Assembly (NCBI RefSeq): GCF_954871325.1
Contig: NC_088775.1
Span: 54,661,561-54,725,560, forward strand
From: Gordionus sp. m RMFG-2023
Lineage: Eukaryota > Nematomorpha > Gordioida > Chordodea > Parachordodidae
Direction of reading: 5' to 3'
DNA length: 64,000 nt
A program made the translations under genes and the position numbers. This document shows positions 59,902 through 64,000 of the stretch, in pieces; the stretch's first letter is position 1; each line of letters begins with the position of its first letter. The notes under the pieces are model-generated. The model saw only the letters and a list, made by a program, of their open reading frames with translations. It did no database searches and was not told where the DNA came from.

Positions 59902-60060
59902 TAATTATGGGCATTAGAAATTTTTTAGCTTTAGCTGATAACATAAAATAATATCACAAAGTTCTTTCCAAAAGTGTCTTACTTTGTGGAATAAACAAAA
60001 AATGTCTACCAATATGGCAGGTAACATCAAGAAATTGGGTAGGTATCTGATAAATTCTAG

Positions 60061-60207
60061 TGGAATTCGTATTACGAATCTATGGTTTTGCTTGATAAAA
60101 TCTTAGTTGAAAAACAAAAGGAGCTTGATGATTTATATGATAACCATGGGGTTAGCTTGGTGAACTGGATTAATATTCCACTTTTTCCTAGAGAATTCAG
60201 GAATTAA
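60061..60207 (+). CDS. Possible terminal exon of unknown gene inside the foldback element
   Basis: After TTCTAG (60060) an open frame reads WNSYYESMVLLDKILVEKQK, then ELDDLYDNHGVSLVNWI and NIPLFPREFRN, then TAA at 60205-60207. Its composition (Glu, Asp, Gln, Trp) is unlike the surrounding junk. An ATG at 60082 could start a 41-residue peptide instead. I do not recognise it. It may be the last exon of the foldback element's own protein or a captured host exon. Confidence 0.3.
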   Translation, partial: WNSYYESMVLLDKILVEKQKELDDLYDNHGVSLVNWINIPLFPREFRN

Positions 60208-62174
60208 ACTTGATTCCAATTTTTCTTCTCATGTCAAAATTTTATGATTATCAGATCTTATAAAATACATAATTTAGAAAATTATCGTATGTTTATATTG
60301 TTAGTGGTATTTAATAATGAGATTTGTTTAATAATGCCAAAATAATTTATGTTATAGTTTATGAATTTGAAGAAATCTTTAAAAATATATATGTCCTACT
60401 ACATTTTTTTATCTTAATTTTCTAAAAGCCACTTTATAAAATTTTAAATATTTTGTTTTTATGTTATAGTTTATGAATTAAAGGAAATCTTTAAAAATAT
60501 ATATGTACTACTACATTTTTTTTATCTTAATTTTCTAAAAACCACTTTATAAAATTATATATTTTGAGAATATTAAGACAGGAGATTTCATAAAAAACGA
60601 ATGACACGTTTCGGAGTTAATAAGATTTCAAAACGCGACGTTTTTTAGCCGCCCTGTAAATAATCAAAATTTTTGATCTCATTATCAACTTTCTTTTAAT
60701 AGTAGGAATAGGGCTAGTAGTCGTTTTTGTCAATATCATCATAAGCTTGACAATTTATAATTGAATTTATTAAATACCATGAGATAGCCCAACAAACACT
60801 TAACTTAAGTTATACATTAATAAAATTTTTATATTTTAAGATTGATTCTAGTATACTTTTATTAATATTTAGCTATTTTTTACAGTACAGACAAAATTGA
60901 ATTTAACATATTTCAATGTCATAATTAGTAATAAAATAAATAATATAAATGTCGTAAATTAATATACCTGTGTTCTTCGGTCTGCATTTTTTAGCTCTGA
61001 TTATTTAAAGCCCTGCCCTAAATTTTCAAATTTCTTTATTTTGAATATTTTCTCTGTATTTTATAAATTGTTTTATACGGAATTTAAGGTAAGTAAATAA
61101 TATTAAAGCATAATTAAAATTATAATATTAAACGGCATAAAAATATGGATTTGTGGCCTTCTGTCTCTCTTAAAGTTGAAATTGTTTTAAACCGTATCAT
61201 GAATAATAAACCAATTTGCACAGTGAGATTTAGAAATAATTTAATAGACAGAATATGAAATTAAAAAATCTTCTTTTCCCATTTCATAAAGTCTCATAAT
61301 CATTATGTTTAAAAATATTTATTGTAGGCATTCCCTTTCAGGAATAATATGATTTGAAAATAACTTACAAAATATTAAATTTGAACTAAATTCACATATC
61401 ATATCATCTCTATTGAAACCACCAAAATATATAATTAAATATATTTTTTATAATTTTAAGATTTATATTTGAAACAGGAGTTGGCATTTATTATTTTAAA
61501 TTTAACAATGTTTAAATTTAAAAAAGATAAGATTTTATGTTTTAAAGCTATAAAATTAATAATTTTGACGATTACAAAAGATTTAATAAGATAGAGGTCT
61601 CAATCCAATGTTCCCCTTCATCTACTTATTTAAAAAATTTTAAAAATTATCAACATATTTTTTTAGCGCTGGAAAGGGTTAATCATATCAGTAACTAGGG
61701 GCTATTAGAATTAAGTCTAATTAATTATATTATGCTTAAAAATATGATATGATATAATAAGTATTCATTGGCCATTATAGCTTTAAATTCTATTTTTTTC
61801 CCTTTAACTTTCTCCTTTTCTGGTGGTTGATAATCAAAAGAATTAGAAAAAAAATTAAAAAATTCATTAAAACTTAAACATTTTTTAAAATATAATATCA
61901 CATTTTGAAATTTTTTATGAATTATTTATATAAAAATGGTGTATTATTGATAATAACAATTATCCTATAGGAGACTTAATAAACCAATATAATCTACAAG
62001 CCTGGGGTTTGGGGCTTGTTGGGGCAAAAATTAACTTATATTAGAATCAATCTTAAAATATTTATTAATAGGGTCTTTTGTAAAACGACTTAATCTAATC
62101 GTTAATAAAATTGAGTATACCAAATTCCACATATTTTTTATATAATTTTGTCAAATATAAATCACTATTGCATT

Positions 62175-62775
62175 GTGATAATGTTAGTTGTAATGCATTC
62201 GCGATATTGCATTCGCTGTAATGTATTCGCTCTAATACATTCGCTATGATACTTTCGCGATAATACATTCGCTGTAGTGCATTCGCTATAATGTTTTCGC
62301 TGTAATGCATTCGTTATAATGCATTCGCGCTAATATATTAGCTATAATACATTCGCTATGATGCATTCACGATATTACATTCGCTGTAATGCATTCGCTA
62401 TAATGTTTTCGCGGTAATGCATTCGCTATAATGCATTCGCGCTAATATATTCGCTATAATACATGCGCTATGATGCATTCGCGATAATGCATTCGCGGTA
62501 TTACATTCGCTGTAATGTATTCGCTATAATATTTTTGCGGTAATGCATTCGCGCAAATATATTCGCTATGATACATTCGCTATGATACATTCGCTATGAT
62601 ACATTCGCTATGATACATTCGCTATGATACATTTGCTATGATACATTCGCTATGATACATTCGCTATGATACATTCGCTATGATACATTCGCTATAATGC
62701 ATTCGCTATAATATCTTTTCGCGGTAATCGACATTCGCGATAATACATTTCGCGGTAAAAGTTTCGCGGTATTGA
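62175..62775 (-). repeat. 14-bp minisatellite, right inverted end
   Basis: Forty or more copies of GCATTCGCTATAAT-type units (inverse of the left end). At 62570-62695 a homogeneous run of 'TACATTCGCTATGA' shows recent local expansion. Confidence 0.9.
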
Positions 62776-62793
62776 CGTGATACGACAGATTTT

Positions 62794-63131
62794 ACACCTA
62801 TTTTATTTTTATTCACATTTTTATTTTTTTTTGAACTAATTTTCATTTTTCATAATAAATCTTAATAACTTCCATAAAAAAAGTCACTTATAAAATAATA
62901 AGATTTTTTACATTTTTTTAACGACAAAAGAAATAAAGTATATTAAACTAATATAAAAGAAAATTATCCAAAATTTTTGTAATTTGTCTATTGTTTATTC
63001 CATTGTTTTTATTATGAAAGAAGTTATAATAAATAAAAATTATAGCAATTTAAATTTCATTAATTACCAAAAATATTAATATTTTATTTTCTATCAATCC
63101 TCTTGATTATTGGAGGATTAATTTTCAAAGG
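62794..63131. other. Intergenic AT-rich DNA, no gene seen
   Basis: T-rich sequence with no supported feature. Confidence 0.5.
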
Positions 63132-63305
63132 TTTCCAACTTTGACAAATCTTGTACTTGGCATCAACAATCCATCAGAATCAGTCTTCAGCACAACTGGT
63201 GATATAGATAACCCTCATGGGAGAAGCTTATTATTACATAAACTTGAGGCTCTTATCTTTATAAAGAAAAATTTCAATATTATGATTTTAATATTTTATA
63301 TTTCA
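63132..63305 (+). pseudogene. hAT transposase, C-terminal dimerisation domain remnant
   Basis: Reads FPTLTNLVLGINNPSESVFS, then TTGDIDNPHGRSLL, LHKLEALIFIKKNFN. This follows the hAT dimerisation pattern (L-x-I-P-x-S-x-x-x-E-R-V-F-S-x-x-G-D-x-x...L...L-x-F-L-K-K-N) with the usual ASSAASER part shortened. The rest of the transposase is not seen on either side. Confidence 0.65.
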
Positions 63306-63324
63306 TTATTGTATTACAGGGTTT

Positions 63325-63545
63325 CCCATTCAAAAAAGGAAAAGTTTCAATCATGAAAGGAAAAGGTCCAATCAAAAAATGAAAAGGGTTAATCATAAAA
63401 GAAGGCCCAATCAAAAACGGGAAAGTCCCAAAGGTTTAGAAAAAAGTCCGATCAAAAAAGGAAAAGTCTCAAAAGGTCCAATCAAAAAGGAAAATTCCCC
63501 AAAGGAAAGGAAAAGTGTCAATCAAAAAAGGAAAATCGTTATTTT
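63325..63545 (+). repeat. ~21-bp minisatellite, GGAAAAGTCYCAATCAAAAA type
   Basis: About ten imperfect units combining 'GGAAAAG', 'TCCAATC' and 'AAAAAA'. The purine-rich open frame across it is an artefact of the repeat. Confidence 0.85.
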
Positions 63546-64000
63546 TTTTAAAAAATTTTCTTGTCAATATTTCTTAAATTTTTATTATTCCTTCTTTTAT
63601 TTCTAACTCTTTGCGTCTTTACTTTATATTTTTCTTACTATCTTTTCAATTTTTCTTCTCATTTTTGATAATTCCTTTGTCTTTTTATAAATAATTTATA
63701 AATTTTCCCTGTTATTTTTCTTCACTTCTCTACTCCATTTTTTTCAAAATTCTTTCCTTCTTTTTTCATCATACATTACAATATTTTGACTTTTTATGAT
63801 CTTTTTTCCTTATATTGTTATCTTTTACATACATTTCTAACTTTTTTAATCTCTTTAAGCCATTTTTAATCTTTATTTTTCTGATCTTTTTCAATTTTTT
63901 TTCTTTTCATTTTTGATAATTCTTTTTTATAGGTATTTTATTTTTCACTTAATTTTTATTTCTCAATGACATACAATTTTTTTTTATTAGAATTCGTTTG
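63546..64000. other. Pyrimidine-rich tract
   Basis: The plus strand is strongly T/C-rich ('TTTTTCTT', 'CTTCTTTT' words) for over 400 bp, directly next to the purine-rich minisatellite. No gene seen; it continues to the window edge. Confidence 0.6.

Larger units (their letters stand above)
58351..62784. mobile_element. Foldback-type element with minisatellite inverted ends, 9-bp target duplication
   Basis: ACAGATTTT flanks both sides (58342-58350 and 62785-62793). The left end reads GGTTACATGTCAATACCGCG; the right end, inverted, CGTATCACGTCAATACCGCG. Both ends then share TCGATTACCGCGAAAAGATA and continue as arrays of a ~14-bp unit, ATTATAGCGAATGC or ATTATCGCGAATGC, ~340 bp on the left and ~600 bp on the right, inverted to each other. 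Inverted ends built of short tandem repeats with 9-bp duplications are the classic layout of Drosophila Foldback elements and some Mutator relatives. The 3.5-kb middle has no recognisable transposase and includes a younger MITE (58958-59901). Confidence 0.85.

Noticed and set aside
62095-62310. 71-codon frame with HYSENIIANAL-type repeats
   Set aside because: It is a translation of the 14-bp minisatellite; the peptide repeat follows from the DNA repeat.
63379-63606. 75-codon Lys-rich frame
   Set aside because: It is a translation of the ~21-bp purine-rich minisatellite.

Overview
This is an AT-rich (about 23% GC by eye), gene-poor stretch of an animal nuclear genome. Short introns with GT/AG borders, a synaptic scaffold gene of the RIM-binding protein family, and a nuclear copy of mitochondrial cox1 that reads with TGA as tryptophan all point to an invertebrate metazoan. 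The cox1 copy is a head-to-head hairpin. Long inverted repeats inside mitochondrial genes are a feature I recall for hairworms (Nematomorpha), so a hairworm such as Gordionus is my low-confidence guess; nothing here proves it.

Layout. About 449-11028 is a dimeric satellite (two ~135-bp monomers forming a ~270-bp unit, about 39 units) with a second layer of repetition at ~1.35 and ~2.4 kb. It ends abruptly against a cox1 fragment (11031-11345). From 15682 down to 12241 (minus strand) is a Mutator-like (MULE) transposase gene with a FLYWCH finger, several 57-nt exons and introns as short as ~41 bp. Its first intron has been invaded by an 11-unit, 100-bp array whose unit itself looks like one exon plus one intron. 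From 16.7 to 34 kb lie hAT elements and MITEs, a transposon family with very long terminal inverted repeats (two of three copies; one is split by a hAT with a perfect 8-bp target duplication), composite MITEs and a tRNA-derived SINE.

The host gene runs on the plus strand through the right half: exons at 34962-35084, 35941-36895 (SH3), 56662-56852 and 57338-57416 (first FN3 domain). All joins keep the reading frame. The intron between the SH3 and FN3 exons is 19.8 kb and is mostly transposable elements nested four deep: long-TIR element > hAT > Ty3/gypsy LTR element > PIF/Harbinger element, with a second Harbinger in the outer element's right arm. Four of these five insertions are supported by target-site duplications.

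Beyond the last exon, 58351-62784 is a foldback-type element whose inverted ends are arrays of a ~14-bp minisatellite, bounded by a 9-bp target duplication, with a TA-flanked MITE inside. The window ends in a hAT remnant, a ~21-bp minisatellite and pyrimidine-rich DNA. Apart from the RIM-binding protein exons, essentially all recognisable coding sequence is transposon-derived.
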